Made by a program: the position numbers and the translations under genes. 64,000 bases of DNA, from NCBI RefSeq assembly GCF_003865015.1, contig NZ_BHVV01000001.1, positions 496,001 through 560,000 on the forward strand, read 5' to 3'. The notes under the pieces were generated by a model that saw only the letters and a program-made list of their open reading frames with translations, ran no database searches and had not been told where the DNA came from. The stretch comes from Sulfurisoma sediminicola (lineage in GTDB: Bacteria; Pseudomonadota; Gammaproteobacteria; Burkholderiales; Rhodocyclaceae). Each line of letters starts with the position of its first letter. The stretch's first letter is position 1. Shown piece by piece: positions 1 through 9,435 of the stretch.

Positions 1-210
1 CTTGGCGCCGTCGACGTTCATGGTCAGGACGGAGGAATAGAAAGCCTCCTTGCGCAGGTGCTGGAAGAGTTCGTTGTGGTCGAACTCGATGGATTGCGGC
101 TGGGCGGTGCCGCCGTACAGAATGCCGGGGACCCGGCTGGCGCGACGCAGGCGGCGGCTCGCACTCGTTCCCTGCAGTTCGCGCTTGGTGGCGTTGATTT
201 CGATTTGCAT
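1..210 (-). CDS. rplY: 50S ribosomal protein L25 (Ctc form), 5' part only
   Basis: This is the N-terminal 70 residues of ribosomal protein L25, which binds 5S rRNA in the large subunit. The start codon is at 210 and the gene runs off the left edge. The segment begins [14 protein letters not shown] and contains [18 protein letters not shown], the conserved start of the L25/Ctc family. The length cannot be judged, but the longer Ctc-type protein is usual in this class. It lies downstream of prs on the same strand with a hairpin terminator between them. The prs-rplY order, normally followed by pth, is standard in betaproteobacteria. Confidence 0.95.
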   Translation of the reverse strand, partial: MQIEINATKRELQGTSASRRLRRASRVPGILYGGTAQPQSIEFDHNELFQHLRKEAFYSSVLTMNVDGAK

Positions 211-226
211 GATTACTCCAGTGGTG

Positions 227-253
227 AAAAACCCTGCCCGCGACCAGGCAGGG
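227..253 (-). terminator. Rho-independent terminator or attenuator between prs and rplY
   Basis: On the minus strand a 7-bp stem CCCTGCC/GGCAGGG with an 8-nt loop is followed directly by TTTTT. It sits between the prs stop (269) and the rplY start (210). The position suggests partial termination that tunes rplY readthrough, or a full stop with rplY using a promoter I cannot see. Confidence 0.7.
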
Positions 254-268
254 GGTTGAGAAACAGGT

Positions 269-1219
269 TCAATCCATGAACAGCGAGGACACCGACTCCT
301 CGTTGCTGATGCGCAGCATGGTCTCGGCCAGCAGGTGGGCGATGGGCACGACGCGGATGCGGTTGCAGGCCTTGGCATCCTCGCGCAGCGGGATGGTGTC
401 GGTGACGACCAGTTCGTCGAGGTCGGACTCCTGGATCCGCGGGATGGCCGAACCCGACAGCACCGCGTGCGTGCAGTAGGCCAGCACGCGCTTGGCGCCG
501 TGCTGCTTCAATGCATGAGCGGCCTTGCACAGGGTACCGGCGGTATCGACGATGTCGTCCATGATGACGCAGGTGCGGCCATCGACGTCGCCGATGATGT
601 TCATGACCTCGGAAACATTGGCGCGGGGGCGACGCTTGTCGATGATGGCGAGGTCGGACTCGAGGCGCTTGGCGATGGCGCGCGCGCGCACCACGCCGCC
701 GACGTCGGGCGAGACCACCAGCAGGTCGGGATGGCTCTGCTTCCAGATGTCGCCGAGCAGGATGGGCGCGGCGTAGATATTGTCGACCGGGATATCGAAG
801 AAGCCCTGGATCTGGTCGGCATGGAGATCGACGGTCATCAGGCGCTGCACGCCGGCGGCCTGCAGGAGATTGGCGACTACCTTGGCGGCGATGGGTACGC
901 GCGCCGAGCGCGGCCGGCGATCCTGGCGGGCGTAGCCGAAATAGGGAATGGCGGCGGTGATGCGGCCGGCCGACGAGCGCTTCAGCGCATCGGCGAGGAT
1001 GACCAGTTCCATCAGGTTGTCGTTGGTCGGCGCACAGGTCGGTTGCAGGATGAATACATCCTTGCCGCGCACGTTCTCGAGGATCTCGACACTGGTCTCG
1101 CCATCGGAGAAGCGGCCGACGGCGGCTCGTCCGAGCGAGATGTTGAGACGACGCACGACATCGGCCGCCAGCTTGGGATTGGCGTTGCCGGTGAAGACCA
1201 TCAGGCTGTCGTATGCCAT
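269..1219 (-). CDS. prs: Ribose-phosphate pyrophosphokinase (PRPP synthetase)
   Basis: A cytoplasmic enzyme that makes 5-phosphoribosyl-1-pyrophosphate from ribose 5-phosphate and ATP, feeding purine, pyrimidine, histidine, tryptophan and NAD synthesis. The 316-residue length is standard for class I. Visible motifs are the flexible catalytic loop KRRP (195-198), [11 protein letters not shown] (131-141) and the PRPP-binding [12 protein letters not shown] (220-231). The start [15 protein letters not shown] matches the family N-terminus. It lies 80 bp downstream of tRNA-Gln, with which it may be co-transcribed, and is followed by a terminator and rplY. Confidence 0.98.
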   Translation of the reverse strand: MAYDSLMVFTGNANPKLAADVVRRLNISLGRAAVGRFSDGETSVEILENVRGKDVFILQPTCAPTNDNLMELVILADALKRSSAGRITAAIPYFGYARQDRRPRSARVPIAAKVVANLLQAAGVQRLMTVDLHADQIQGFFDIPVDNIYAAPILLGDIWKQSHPDLLVVSPDVGGVVRARAIAKRLESDLAIIDKRRPRANVSEVMNIIGDVDGRTCVIMDDIVDTAGTLCKAAHALKQHGAKRVLAYCTHAVLSGSAIPRIQESDLDELVVTDTIPLREDAKACNRIRVVPIAHLLAETMLRISNEESVSSLFMD

Positions 1220-1248
1220 GGGCGCCGGACCTGTGCGTTACTTGCGTT

Positions 1249-1289
1249 AAAACGAAGAGGGCAGACCCGAGTCGTTTTCAGGCCTGCCC
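1249..1289 (-). other. Interleaved stems in the tRNA-Gln/prs intergenic leader
   Basis: Two complementary pairs are interleaved in this spacer. GGGCAG (1259-1264) pairs with CTGCCC (1284-1289), and AAAACGA (1249-1255) pairs with TCGTTTT (1272-1278). The arms alternate, so the two stems either exclude each other or form an H-type pseudoknot. After the GC stem the minus-strand RNA reads UCUUCGUUUU, which resembles a weak terminator. Function is unproven, and short complementary pairs can arise by chance. Confidence 0.35.
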
Positions 1290-1299
1290 GCGAGTATTC

Positions 1300-1376
1300 T
1301 GGCTGGGGAGGAAGGATTCGAACCTTCGCATGCCGGAATCAAAATCCGGTGCCTTAACCAGCTTGGCGACTCCCCA
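1300..1376 (-). tRNA. tRNA-Gln (anticodon TTG)
   Basis: The minus strand folds into a 77-nt cloverleaf. The 7-bp acceptor stem pairs TGGGGAG with CTCCCCA, the discriminator is G, and CCA is encoded at 1300-1302. The anticodon stem is CCGGA/TCCGG with loop TTTTGAT, giving anticodon TTG (reads CAA). The T arm is GAAGG-TTCGAAT-CCTTC. The gene sits between its own promoter and prs, the classical betaproteobacterial position. Confidence 0.97.
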
Positions 1377-1418
1377 ATTCTCGCCGCAATGCAGCAGGGC
1401 GGCGGCGAAAGGACGCGC

Positions 1419-1447
1419 ATTTTGGGGCTTTTCGCCCCCCCTGTCAA
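1419..1447 (-). promoter_or_regulatory. Sigma-70 promoter for tRNA-Gln
   Basis: On the minus strand a perfect -35 TTGACA (1442-1447) is separated by 17 bp from CAAAAT (1419-1424), a 4/6 match to the -10. Transcription would start near 1412, about 35 nt before the mature tRNA 5' end. The spacer contains a G-run and GCGAAAAGC, so it could also fold as the end of the upstream dgt transcript. Confidence 0.65.
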
Positions 1448-1463
1448 TGAGTTGGCGGCGAAC

Positions 1464-2663
1464 CTAGTCGATCTCGCCGACACCGAACAAGCGCCGATGC
1501 TCCTTCATTGCATAGCGATCGGTCATCCCGGCGATGTAGTCGGCCACGGCGCGGGCGCGGCTGTCGCCAAGCAGGGCGTCGCGTCCATCCGCCTGCGCCA
1601 TCGCCTGATATTGCGGCGGCAGCAGGCGCGGGTCGGCGGTGAAGGCGGCGAAGAGCTCGCCGATAATGCGGCGGGCCTTGTTGGTCATGCGCAGCACCTG
1701 ATAATGGCGGTAGAGGTTCTCGCGCAGGAAGACCTTGAGTTCGCGGTTCTCCGCCTGCATCGCCGGGCTGAAGCCGATCAACGCCGGCGCGGCGCGGACA
1801 TCGTCGAGGCTCGCCACGCCCGCGGCGCGGATACGGCGGGTGGATTCGTCGAGCAGGTCTCCCACCAGTGCCCCGATCATGCGTCGCACCGTTTCGTGCA
1901 CCAGGCGGCGACTGGTGATGGCCGGAAACTCGGTGCGGGCCGCGGCAGCATGGCGGGCGTAGAGGCTGACGCCTTCCAGCGCGGTTTCGTCGATCAGGCC
2001 CGAGCGCAGGCCATCGTCCACATCGTGATTGTTGTAGGCGATCTCGTCGGCGAGATTGGTCAGCTGGGCCTCGAGCGAGGGGCGACGGTCGTCGAGAAAG
2101 CGGCGGCCGAGCTCGCCCAGCAGACGCGCCTTCGCGGGCGCGCAATGCTTGAGGATGCCTTCCCGCGTTTCGTACATCAGGTTGAGGCCATCAAAGGCGC
2201 CATAGCGCTCCTCGAGCAGGTCGACGGTGCGCAGGCTCTGCAGGTTGTGCTCGAAGCCGCCATGGTCCTTCATGCAGTCGTCGAGGGCTTCCTGGCCGGC
2301 GTGGCCGAAGGGCGTGTGACCAAGATCATGCGCGAGCGCGATGGCCTCGGCGAGGTCGTCGTTGAGGTGGAGCGCGCGCGCCGTTGAACGGGCGATCTGC
2401 GCGACTTCGATCGAGTGGGTCAGGCGCGTACGAAAGAGATCGCCTTCGTGATTGACGAATACCTGGGTCTTGTACTCGAGACGGCGAAAGGCCGTGGAGT
2501 GGATGATGCGATCGCGGTCACGCTGGAATTCACTGCGCGCCTGCGGCGGCGGTTCGGGGAACTGGCGGCTGCGGGAATTCCCATCGACGGCCGCATAGCC
2601 GGCGTACTGCCGTTCAGACACAGCAGGACTCGATGGCGGCACGAATCTCGGCGGCAGGGGCAT
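1464..2663 (-). CDS. dgt: Deoxyguanosinetriphosphate triphosphohydrolase-like HD protein
   Basis: An HD-superfamily hydrolase that cleaves dGTP, or dNTPs generally, to the deoxynucleoside and triphosphate, affecting dNTP pools. The 399-residue protein shows [14 protein letters not shown] (55-68), a metal-ligand His in LTHS (about 83) and the HD signature [13 protein letters not shown] (111-123). The long ATG start at 2663 overlaps the end of aroB by 50 bp. A GTG at 2624 would begin nearer the usual family start and cut the overlap to 11 bp. The aroK-aroB-dgt order is common in betaproteobacteria. Confidence 0.93.
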   Translation of the reverse strand: MPLPPRFVPPSSPAVSERQYAGYAAVDGNSRSRQFPEPPPQARSEFQRDRDRIIHSTAFRRLEYKTQVFVNHEGDLFRTRLTHSIEVAQIARSTARALHLNDDLAEAIALAHDLGHTPFGHAGQEALDDCMKDHGGFEHNLQSLRTVDLLEERYGAFDGLNLMYETREGILKHCAPAKARLLGELGRRFLDDRRPSLEAQLTNLADEIAYNNHDVDDGLRSGLIDETALEGVSLYARHAAAARTEFPAITSRRLVHETVRRMIGALVGDLLDESTRRIRAAGVASLDDVRAAPALIGFSPAMQAENRELKVFLRENLYRHYQVLRMTNKARRIIGELFAAFTADPRLLPPQYQAMAQADGRDALLGDSRARAVADYIAGMTDRYAMKEHRRLFGVGEID

Positions 2664-3705
2664 CGGCGTACGTCACCGCCTCGCCCAGGCGCTTCAGCAG
2701 TACGAGGCGCAGGCGGCCGGCGATGACCTTCTTGTCGTGCGACATCAGGTCGAGATAGCGGTCGGCACCCATGGCCGGGCTTTCCACCGGCAGGCGTGCC
2801 TTCGCCAGCAGGCCGACGGCACGGCCGAAATCGGCGTCATTCAGCCAACCGAGGCGGCGCGACAGGTCGGCCGCCATTACGGTACCGGCGGCGACCGCCT
2901 CGCCGTGCAGCCATTGACCGTAACCGACACCGGTTTCGATGGCGTGACCAAAGGTGTGGCCGAGGTTGAGCAGGGCGCGACCACCCTCCTTTGCCGTTTC
3001 CAGTTCGTCGGCTGCCACGACCTCGGCCTTGTTGGCACAGGATCGCTCGATGGCGTAGGTCAGGGCTTCTGCATCCCGCGCCAGCAGGCGCTCAATGTTG
3101 GCTTCGAGCCACTCGAGAAAAGGCAGATCGCGGATCAGGCCATACTTGATCACTTCGGCCAGACCGGCGGAAAGCTCGCGGTCGGACAGTGTTCCGAGGC
3201 TGTCGGTATCGGCCAGCACCAGTTGCGGCTGCCAGAAAGCGCCGATCATGTTCTTGCCGCGCGGATGATTGATGCCGGTCTTGCCGCCGACCGAGGAGTC
3301 GACCTGGGCGAGCAATGTCGTCGGTACCTGGATGAAGGGCACGCCACGCTGGTAGGTTGCCGCCGCAAATCCCGCAAGATCGCCGATCACGCCGCCACCG
3401 AGGGCGATGACCGTCGTGGTACGGTCGCAACGTTCGGCCAGCAGTCGGTCATAGATCGCATCGAGCGTCGTCGCGTTCTTGTGCGCCTCACCGTCGGGCA
3501 GGACGATCGCCGTGGTGCCAACGCCGAGTTTTGCCAGCCCCGCCAAGAACGCGTCCAGGTACAGGGGCGCGACGACGTCATTGGATACGATCGCCGCCCG
3601 CGGCGTGCGCAGGGCGGCCGCGACCATATCGGCCCGCTGCAGCAGGCCCGGGCCGATATGGATGGGGTAGGTGCGGGCGCCGAGCGCCACGTTCAGGGTT
3701 CGCAT
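2614..3705 (-). CDS. aroB: 3-dehydroquinate synthase
   Basis: The second step of the shikimate pathway: converts DAHP to 3-dehydroquinate using NAD+ and a divalent metal in the cytoplasm. The 363 residues are typical. Motifs are [11 protein letters not shown] (103-113, NAD binding), [11 protein letters not shown] (136-146) and the metal-ligand region [11 protein letters not shown] (247-257) followed by LHGEAV (266-271). The start overlaps the end of aroK by 13 bp, so the two are probably translationally coupled. aroQ for the next step lies at 48821. Confidence 0.98.
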   Translation of the reverse strand: MRTLNVALGARTYPIHIGPGLLQRADMVAAALRTPRAAIVSNDVVAPLYLDAFLAGLAKLGVGTTAIVLPDGEAHKNATTLDAIYDRLLAERCDRTTTVIALGGGVIGDLAGFAAATYQRGVPFIQVPTTLLAQVDSSVGGKTGINHPRGKNMIGAFWQPQLVLADTDSLGTLSDRELSAGLAEVIKYGLIRDLPFLEWLEANIERLLARDAEALTYAIERSCANKAEVVAADELETAKEGGRALLNLGHTFGHAIETGVGYGQWLHGEAVAAGTVMAADLSRRLGWLNDADFGRAVGLLAKARLPVESPAMGADRYLDLMSHDKKVIAGRLRLVLLKRLGEAVTYADAPAAEIRAAIESCCV

Positions 3706-4223
3706 CGCTTTCGCAGTTCCAGTTCGACACGACGCACCAAGCTGCCAATGCCGCCGCTGGACGTGTCGATGACGACGTCTGCCACCTCTCGATAGAGGGG
3801 GTCGCGCTGGGCGAAGAGTTCCTCGAGTCTGGCCAGCGGGTCCGCGACCTGAAGTAGCGGACGGTTACGGTCGTGCCGGGTACGTTCGTAAAGGAGCAAG
3901 GGTAGCACACGCAGGTAGACGACCAGACCGGACGCCTTAAGACGGCGACGGTTCGAGGGATCGAGCACGGCGCCGCCGCCGGTCGCCAGGACGAGGCCGT
4001 GCTCGCGCGTCAGGGCATCGATGGCTTCCGCCTCGCGGCGGCGAAAGCCCGCCTCGCCCTCGATTTCAAATATGGTCGGGATGCGCACCCCGGTGCGCGC
4101 CTCGATTTCGTGATCGGCATCGACGAAACGCCGGCCAAGCCGCTTCGCCAGCTGTCGGCCGACCGTGGTCTTGCCGGCCCCCATCATGCCGACGAGGCAG
4201 ATATTCTGGAAATTTCCCATCAT
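3693..4223 (-). CDS. aroK: Shikimate kinase
   Basis: Phosphorylates shikimate at the 3-OH with ATP. The protein has 176 residues, with P-loop GMMGAGKTT (12-20), substrate-binding DADHEIE (35-41) and GGGAV (82-86). Two adjacent ATG codons (4223 and 4220) are possible starts; the second would give [11 protein letters not shown]. It lies 61 bp after pilQ on the same strand, so it may belong to the long pil-aro transcript seen in many proteobacteria. Confidence 0.97.
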   Translation of the reverse strand: MMGNFQNICLVGMMGAGKTTVGRQLAKRLGRRFVDADHEIEARTGVRIPTIFEIEGEAGFRRREAEAIDALTREHGLVLATGGGAVLDPSNRRRLKASGLVVYLRVLPLLLYERTRHDRNRPLLQVADPLARLEELFAQRDPLYREVADVVIDTSSGGIGSLVRRVELELRKRCEP

Positions 4224-4284
4224 GCCGCCGCAGCGGGCCCTACTGCCCGCTGGATCCGATGAGCCTGCCTGGTGCAGACCGGTG

Positions 4285-6351
4285 TTAGAAGGCGATCTTC
4301 TGGTCGAGGATTCGCGGGGTGATGAAGACGAGCAGTTCGGTATCTTCGGACGTCGTGTTTTTGGTACGGAATAGCGCGCCGAGAATTGGCAGGTCGCCGA
4401 GGAAGGGCACCTTATCGACCCGTTCGGTCGATTCGACCTTCGATACGCCTCCTAAGACCAAGGTGCCGCCATTGTCGACCGTGGCGTCGGTACTGATTTC
4501 CCGCGTGTTGACGTCGGCACCGGCAATGGTCGGGGCGCTCGCAAGGCTCTTGTCTTGCACCTGGAGCCTCATCTTGACGCGGCCGTCCGGCGTGATCTGC
4601 GGGGTGACAGTGAGGGCGAGGGTGGCGTCGATGGTGACTGAACTCGCCTGGGTGTTGCCCGATGCCGGGATAGTCATGTAGTAGGTCGTTCCGCTCGAAA
4701 TCTTGGCTGGAGCATTGTTTTCCGCGACAACCCGCGGACTGGAGATGGTCTTTGCGGTAGTGTCGACTTCCGAAGCTTGGAGCTCGAGATTTATGATCCG
4801 CGTAGCATCTGCATTGAACAGTGCGAAGCGGAAGGTGTTTCCACCGCTGTAACCCGGCTGGAACGACATCGGGTTGGCGGCATTCGCTGCCAGAATCGAC
4901 GGATCGCGGCGGCGCAAGAAGGTATCCTTTTCGTTCAGGAAGCTCACTCGAGCTCCCAGGTTCAAGCCGAACGTTTTCCGGGCCACTACGAACTTGGCCT
5001 CGATCAAGACCTGACGCGCCGGGATGTCAATGGCTGTAATCAACTCGCGCACGGCGTTGAGACGCGTCGGGGTGTCGGTGACGAAGACCCGGTTGGTATA
5101 GGCATCGACAACCGCAGTTCCGCGCTTCGACAGCACCGGCTGTTTCGCGTCGGTCAGGAGCTTGGAAATCGCATCCGCCTTCTGATAGTTGATCTGAATG
5201 CTCTCTGTCTTCGTTGGCTCGATGTCGCCGATGGCCTGCCTGGCTTTCAGCGCATCTTCCTCCTGCCGAGTCAGGTCGGCGGCACGGCCAATTTGCATGA
5301 CGTTGCCGTTCTTGCGCATCGCCAGATTCTGCTGTTGCATCACGATTTCCAGAGCCTGATCCCAAGGCACATCGTTGAGGCGCAGCGACACATTGCCAGC
5401 GACGTTGTCGGCGACAACGATGTTGAAGCCGGTGATGTCAGCGAACACATAAAGCAGCTCGCGCAGGGGGATGTTCTGGAAATTGAGAGAAATCTTCTCG
5501 CCTTGATAGCCGCGCTGCTGACTGCCCTGGAACAGCTTGTTCGGATCCTCCTTCAGGGGCTTGACCTGGAGCACGAACTGGTTGTCAGACTGGTAGGCAG
5601 CATGCTCCCATAGGCCGGTCGGTGCGATCGTCACGCGGACATTGTTGCCCACTGTCGACGTAGTCACCGCTGTCACCGGCGTGGCGAAATCCATCACATC
5701 CATCTTGCGGCGCAGGTTTTCGGGAAGCTTCGTCTTCTGAAAGTCGACGATCAGATTACTGCCCTGTTGCCGCACATCGATACCTGTATTGGCATCGGTA
5801 AGATCGATCGTAACCACACCCTCTCCCGTGGCGCCGCGACGGAAGGTTACGTCACGGATCGAGTGCTCCTGATCGACCTTGCTCTTTACTTCCGGAAAAT
5901 GCTGGGTGGGCTTGTCCGCAACCGCTACCGGGGTTGCTAACGCGCCAGCGGATTGCAGGGTAACCAGGACGAAGCCTCCTTCGAGCTTCGTTTCGAAGGG
6001 TGCCATTTTCTTCAAATTCAGCACCAGACGCGTTCTATCGCCGGCCTGCACAATATTTACACTTCGCAATTCACCCTGATCGACTTCTTGGACGTTGCGC
6101 CCCAAGCCGTTGCTGGCTTGCGGAAAGTCGAAGACGATGCGTGCCGGGTCGGCAACGGAAAAACTAGACGGTGGCGCGGTCAGGGCCTGCCGCAACCCGA
6201 TCTTGACGACTGTTTGGCCCTCATGTTGACCGACCTGCAGCGTGTCGATACTGTTCCCCTGGGCGAGAACGAAAGAAGGCAGAAGCAGCAACGCCAGCAG
6301 AACCCGGCGGAAAATCGGAGCAATGTTTGTCATCGGTGTCATGGGGCTCAT
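4285..6351 (-). CDS. pilQ: Type IV pilus secretin PilQ
   Basis: Forms the outer-membrane ring through which the type IV pilus passes. The 688 residues hold a signal peptide (about 13-30, ending SFVLAQ), two AMIN-like beta domains that bind peptidoglycan (about 37-135 and 165-265), an N0/STN domain (about 287-355), an N1 domain (about 384-445) and the secretin core (about 446-685) with the [15 protein letters not shown] signature near the end. The start overlaps the pilP stop by ATGA. Two later Met codons lie within the first seven residues, so the exact start is uncertain. GC content looks lower here than in flanking genes. Confidence 0.97.
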   Translation of the reverse strand: MSPMTPMTNIAPIFRRVLLALLLLPSFVLAQGNSIDTLQVGQHEGQTVVKIGLRQALTAPPSSFSVADPARIVFDFPQASNGLGRNVQEVDQGELRSVNIVQAGDRTRLVLNLKKMAPFETKLEGGFVLVTLQSAGALATPVAVADKPTQHFPEVKSKVDQEHSIRDVTFRRGATGEGVVTIDLTDANTGIDVRQQGSNLIVDFQKTKLPENLRRKMDVMDFATPVTAVTTSTVGNNVRVTIAPTGLWEHAAYQSDNQFVLQVKPLKEDPNKLFQGSQQRGYQGEKISLNFQNIPLRELLYVFADITGFNIVVADNVAGNVSLRLNDVPWDQALEIVMQQQNLAMRKNGNVMQIGRAADLTRQEEDALKARQAIGDIEPTKTESIQINYQKADAISKLLTDAKQPVLSKRGTAVVDAYTNRVFVTDTPTRLNAVRELITAIDIPARQVLIEAKFVVARKTFGLNLGARVSFLNEKDTFLRRRDPSILAANAANPMSFQPGYSGGNTFRFALFNADATRIINLELQASEVDTTAKTISSPRVVAENNAPAKISSGTTYYMTIPASGNTQASSVTIDATLALTVTPQITPDGRVKMRLQVQDKSLASAPTIAGADVNTREISTDATVDNGGTLVLGGVSKVESTERVDKVPFLGDLPILGALFRTKNTTSEDTELLVFITPRILDQKIAF

Positions 6352-6890
6352 TTCTTTGCACCCTCCAGGTGAAGGATCGCCGAGCGTTCGACCCAGTCGG
6401 CCGTTTGCCCCGTCGGATCCTTGACGGTTTCCTTGATTTTTACTTCCGTGGCGGTAATGGCCGTAACTACACCGAAATTCTGGCCGAGATGGTTACCCGT
6501 CACGACGTAGTTCAGACCGTCGCTGGAGCTGATCAGCGCATACGGCGTTTTGGTGTTTCCAGTACCTGGCATCATGACGCCGACAAGTTTGAGAGACTCG
6601 AGCGGATAGCCTTCGAGGGGCTCCTTCGGCCGATCAAAATCCGGGGTCTTGCCGCCCACTCCCGCCGATTTTTCGGGGATGATCTTGGCCGCCCTGAATG
6701 GATCGACGAGATTGCTGCCGTCATAGGACACGATCGGGAAGGGCTTCAACTCGGGCAATGGCGGCACCCCGCCCTTCAGATCCTTGGACGACTCGCGCAT
6801 CCATTCCTTCAGGTCCTGATGTTCCTCACTCGCACAACCGGCGAGAAGAATTACCGCCAGCAGCAGGGGCAGGCGCGGAAGCGAAATCAT
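6348..6890 (-). CDS. pilP: Type IV pilus assembly lipoprotein PilP
   Basis: An inner-membrane-anchored lipoprotein that links the PilN/PilO platform to the PilQ secretin across the periplasm. The 180-residue precursor has a lipobox LLAGC with the modified Cys at about residue 19. A proline-rich linker follows, then the conserved beta domain (about 75-180) containing LVGVM and ALISSSDGLNYV. It overlaps pilO and pilQ by 4 bp each (ATGA). Confidence 0.96.
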   Translation of the reverse strand: MISLPRLPLLLAVILLAGCASEEHQDLKEWMRESSKDLKGGVPPLPELKPFPIVSYDGSNLVDPFRAAKIIPEKSAGVGGKTPDFDRPKEPLEGYPLESLKLVGVMMPGTGNTKTPYALISSSDGLNYVVTGNHLGQNFGVVTAITATEVKIKETVKDPTGQTADWVERSAILHLEGAKK

Positions 6891-7567
6891 TTCGGTGCTC
6901 CCTTCGATTGCGTCTTCCGTGCAGCGGCCAATTCCTGGTCATCGAGATAGCGGAAGGTCTTGGCGGTGACATCGAGGGTCATGACGCCTTCTTTGACCGG
7001 TACCAGATTGACATCGTTGAGCGTGACGATACGCGACAGCTTGGCGATATCGCCGGCAAATGCCCCGAGGTCGTGATAACTTCCTGTCAGCTTGAGCTGA
7101 ATCGGCAACTCCGCATAGAAATCCCGGCGAGACTCGCCACCCGGCTTGAACATTTCGAAATAAAGCCCCCTGCCCAGACCGGCCTGGTTGATGTCGATCA
7201 AAAGGCTTTCCATCTCGGTCTTGTTGGGAAGCTGCTTCAGCAGCGCCCCGAATTTCTGGTCAATTTCCGCCAGTTGCTTACGGTGGGCATCCAGGTTGAT
7301 GGCCTGCTTCTTCTTCCCGAGCCATTCCTCCTTGAGTTTCTCCTGCTCCTGCTGTTTTCCTGCAAGCTGATCGAGCTGGTCACGCCAGCCAAACCATGCA
7401 CTTGCACCGATCAAGGCGATGAAGGTGCCGACCAAGATCACGATCTTCGGCAGCAGCGGCCACAGTCCCGGATCCTTCGGATCCAGCGTCTTGAAGTCGG
7501 CAGCGAGGCGCTGGAAGTCGATCTTCGGCAGATTGAGCGCCAACTTGGGAGCTGAGATCTTCTTCAC
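6887..7567 (-). CDS. pilO: Type IV pilus assembly protein PilO
   Basis: A bitopic inner-membrane protein that dimerises with PilN to form the alignment complex. The 226 residues have a short cytoplasmic N-terminus, one membrane segment (about 40-62, VILVGTFIALIGASAWFGW), a coiled-coil stretch rich in Lys, Glu and Gln (about 68-110) and a ferredoxin-like periplasmic domain. It overlaps pilN and pilP by 4 bp each. Confidence 0.95.
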   Translation of the reverse strand: MKKISAPKLALNLPKIDFQRLAADFKTLDPKDPGLWPLLPKIVILVGTFIALIGASAWFGWRDQLDQLAGKQQEQEKLKEEWLGKKKQAINLDAHRKQLAEIDQKFGALLKQLPNKTEMESLLIDINQAGLGRGLYFEMFKPGGESRRDFYAELPIQLKLTGSYHDLGAFAGDIAKLSRIVTLNDVNLVPVKEGVMTLDVTAKTFRYLDDQELAAARKTQSKGAPK

Positions 7568-8175
7568 GGCTTCGCTCCCGGTTTCGGCGCACCGGCGGCC
7601 GGCTTGCCCTCACCCTTCTTATCGGCGGATGCGGTCTGTTGAGTAATGTCGAATGTCACCTGAAATTCGCTGAGACGCCGACGGTCGAGCGTCGCCGACC
7701 TGATTTCGATGAGTTCTGGACGTTCGAGCAGCGGTGAGGCGTCGAGCTTCTGCATTAGCTCCGAGACACGGGCGTTGGCCTGAGCATAGCCGATGAGAGT
7801 TATCCGCCGCCCGGTCTGCTTGACGCTCTTGAGGTAGATGCCCTCCGGCACCCATCGCGCCAGTTCGGTAAACAAGTGAACCGTCTCCGCCCGCGTCGCC
7901 TGCAAGGACTCGATCACGCGGTTCCGTGAAAGCATGATCTCGGTCTGCTCCCTGAGCCGCTTGATCTCCGCGATATCCTTGTCGAGAACGGCGACCTCCT
8001 TCTTGAGAAAGGCGTTCTTCTCGTCCTGGGCTGCAATCCAGCGACCGATGGTGAGAAAACCGAAGAACCAGATCAGGGCCGCCAGCACGACGACCATGCC
8101 GGACAACGCATAAAACTGCGTGCGCCGGGCCTTGCGCTTTTCCTCGCGGTGCGGAAGGAGGTTTACGCGGATCAC
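7564..8175 (-). CDS. pilN: Type IV pilus assembly protein PilN
   Basis: Partner of PilO; its N-terminal peptide binds PilM in the cytoplasm. I chose the GTG at 8175, which overlaps the pilM stop as GTGA and gives 203 residues beginning MIRVNLLPHREEKRK, the conserved PilM-binding motif INLLPYRE. Starting further upstream adds residues with no family match. One membrane segment (about 22-43) is followed by a coiled coil and a periplasmic alpha/beta domain. Confidence 0.94.
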   Translation of the reverse strand: MIRVNLLPHREEKRKARRTQFYALSGMVVVLAALIWFFGFLTIGRWIAAQDEKNAFLKKEVAVLDKDIAEIKRLREQTEIMLSRNRVIESLQATRAETVHLFTELARWVPEGIYLKSVKQTGRRITLIGYAQANARVSELMQKLDASPLLERPELIEIRSATLDRRRLSEFQVTFDITQQTASADKKGEGKPAAGAPKPGAKP

Positions 8176-9251
8176 TGATCGAACCTCCGCATGGCAAGCC
8201 CGCATGCCACCATCAGCGAAGGCGCATCCGCCGCGAGTTGCTTGGCACGGATGCGCGGCGAGGTCGACATGCCGGCAAATGGATTGGCCACCATTGCATT
8301 GATTTCTGTGCGGGCGCTGACGATCTCGTCGATACCCGGGGTGATGGCGCAGCCGCCGGAAAGCACGATGCGCTGCACTTCATTATGCTGCGTCGAGGTG
8401 AAGAAGAACTGCAGGGCACGCGACACTTCGAGTGCCAGATTTTCGAGGAAGGGTTGCAACAACTCGGCGTGATAGTTGTCGGGTCCCGTTCCCGATCGCT
8501 TGAGATTCTCGGCTTCTTCGGCGCTCATGCCATAGGCACGCATGATGTCCTGGGTCAGCAGGCCGCCGCCGAAGGCCTGCTCGCGCGTGTAGATCGGCTG
8601 ATCCTCGCGCATGATCGTGACTTTCATCGCATTGGCACCGACGTCGATCAGCGCGATGTTCTGATCCTTTCCACCCGCAGGCAACTGCTTCATCACCAGT
8701 TCGTAGGCCGCTTGCGCCGCGAAAGCCTCGATGTCCATGACCAGGGGCTTGAGTTCGGCCGCCTCGGCGCACGCCACGCGATCCTCGACCTTCTCCTTGC
8801 GCGAAGCAGCAATCAGCACCTCGACCTCGTCGGCGCTGGACGGCGCCGGACCGATCACCTGGAAATCGAGATTGACTTCCTCGAGCGCGAAGGGAATGTA
8901 CTGATTCGCCTCCGACTCGACCTGCACCTCCATCTCCGTCTCGCGCAGATTGGCAGGCAGGATGATCTTCTTGGTGATGGCCGCCGCCGTGGGCAGCGCC
9001 ATCGCCACGTATTTGGTCGAGGAACCCAATCGCTGCTTGCAGCGCTGAATCGCCTCGACGGTAGCATCCATGTTGGCGATATTGCCGTCGACGACGGCAT
9101 CCTTCGGCAGGGGCTCGATCGCGTAGCGCTCGACTCGCTGCTCGCCCTTCCCGGCATCGGTAAGCTCGACCATCTTCACTGACGACGAACTGATGTCCAG
9201 TCCGATCAGGGGTCGCGCCTTCGGGTTGAAGATCGAGAGGTCGATCTGCAA
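8172..9251 (-). CDS. pilM: Type IV pilus assembly ATPase-like protein PilM
   Basis: An actin/FtsA-fold cytoplasmic protein that binds ATP and the PilN tail, connecting the pilus motor to the alignment complex. The 359 residues show the phosphate-1 motif LIGLDISSSSVKMVEL (16-31), IALIDVGANAMKV (phosphate 2) and VLSGGCA (adenosine region). It is the first gene of pilMNOPQ and is preceded by a good sigma-70-like promoter at 9307-9335. Confidence 0.96.
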   Translation of the reverse strand: MQIDLSIFNPKARPLIGLDISSSSVKMVELTDAGKGEQRVERYAIEPLPKDAVVDGNIANMDATVEAIQRCKQRLGSSTKYVAMALPTAAAITKKIILPANLRETEMEVQVESEANQYIPFALEEVNLDFQVIGPAPSSADEVEVLIAASRKEKVEDRVACAEAAELKPLVMDIEAFAAQAAYELVMKQLPAGGKDQNIALIDVGANAMKVTIMREDQPIYTREQAFGGGLLTQDIMRAYGMSAEEAENLKRSGTGPDNYHAELLQPFLENLALEVSRALQFFFTSTQHNEVQRIVLSGGCAITPGIDEIVSARTEINAMVANPFAGMSTSPRIRAKQLAADAPSLMVACGLAMRRFDQ

Positions 9252-9306
9252 GAGCTTTTCCCTTTTCTATCTTGAGGTTAGGGCAACTATGGATAATTTA
9301 CTTCAG

Positions 9307-9335
9307 ATGCTAGCAGCAACTATATCGGCTGTAAA
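9307..9335 (-). promoter_or_regulatory. Probable promoter of the pilMNOPQ operon
   Basis: On the minus strand TTTACA (9330-9335, 5/6 match to the -35) is spaced exactly 17 bp from TAGCAT (9307-9312, 4/6 match to the -10). Transcription would start near 9300, leaving a 5' leader of about 50 nt before pilM. The region is AT-rich compared with its surroundings. Confidence 0.6.
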
Positions 9336-9383
9336 GATAAATTTTTGAGGAATCTTTCTCGGGACCGCTCCCAAGGGCACGGC

Positions 9384-9389
9384 TATAAT
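9384..9389 (+). promoter_or_regulatory. Perfect -10 box upstream of mrcA
   Basis: TATAAT lies 47 bp upstream of the mrcA start codon. No recognisable -35 lies 16-18 bp upstream and there is no extended TG, so this promoter may need an activator or may be fortuitous. It is divergent from the pilM promoter, within the same 184-bp spacer. Confidence 0.45.
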
Positions 9390-9435
9390 CTGGCGCCCTC
9401 ATGAAGCTCCCCCCCAGTTCTCGGAACTCCCGCCC

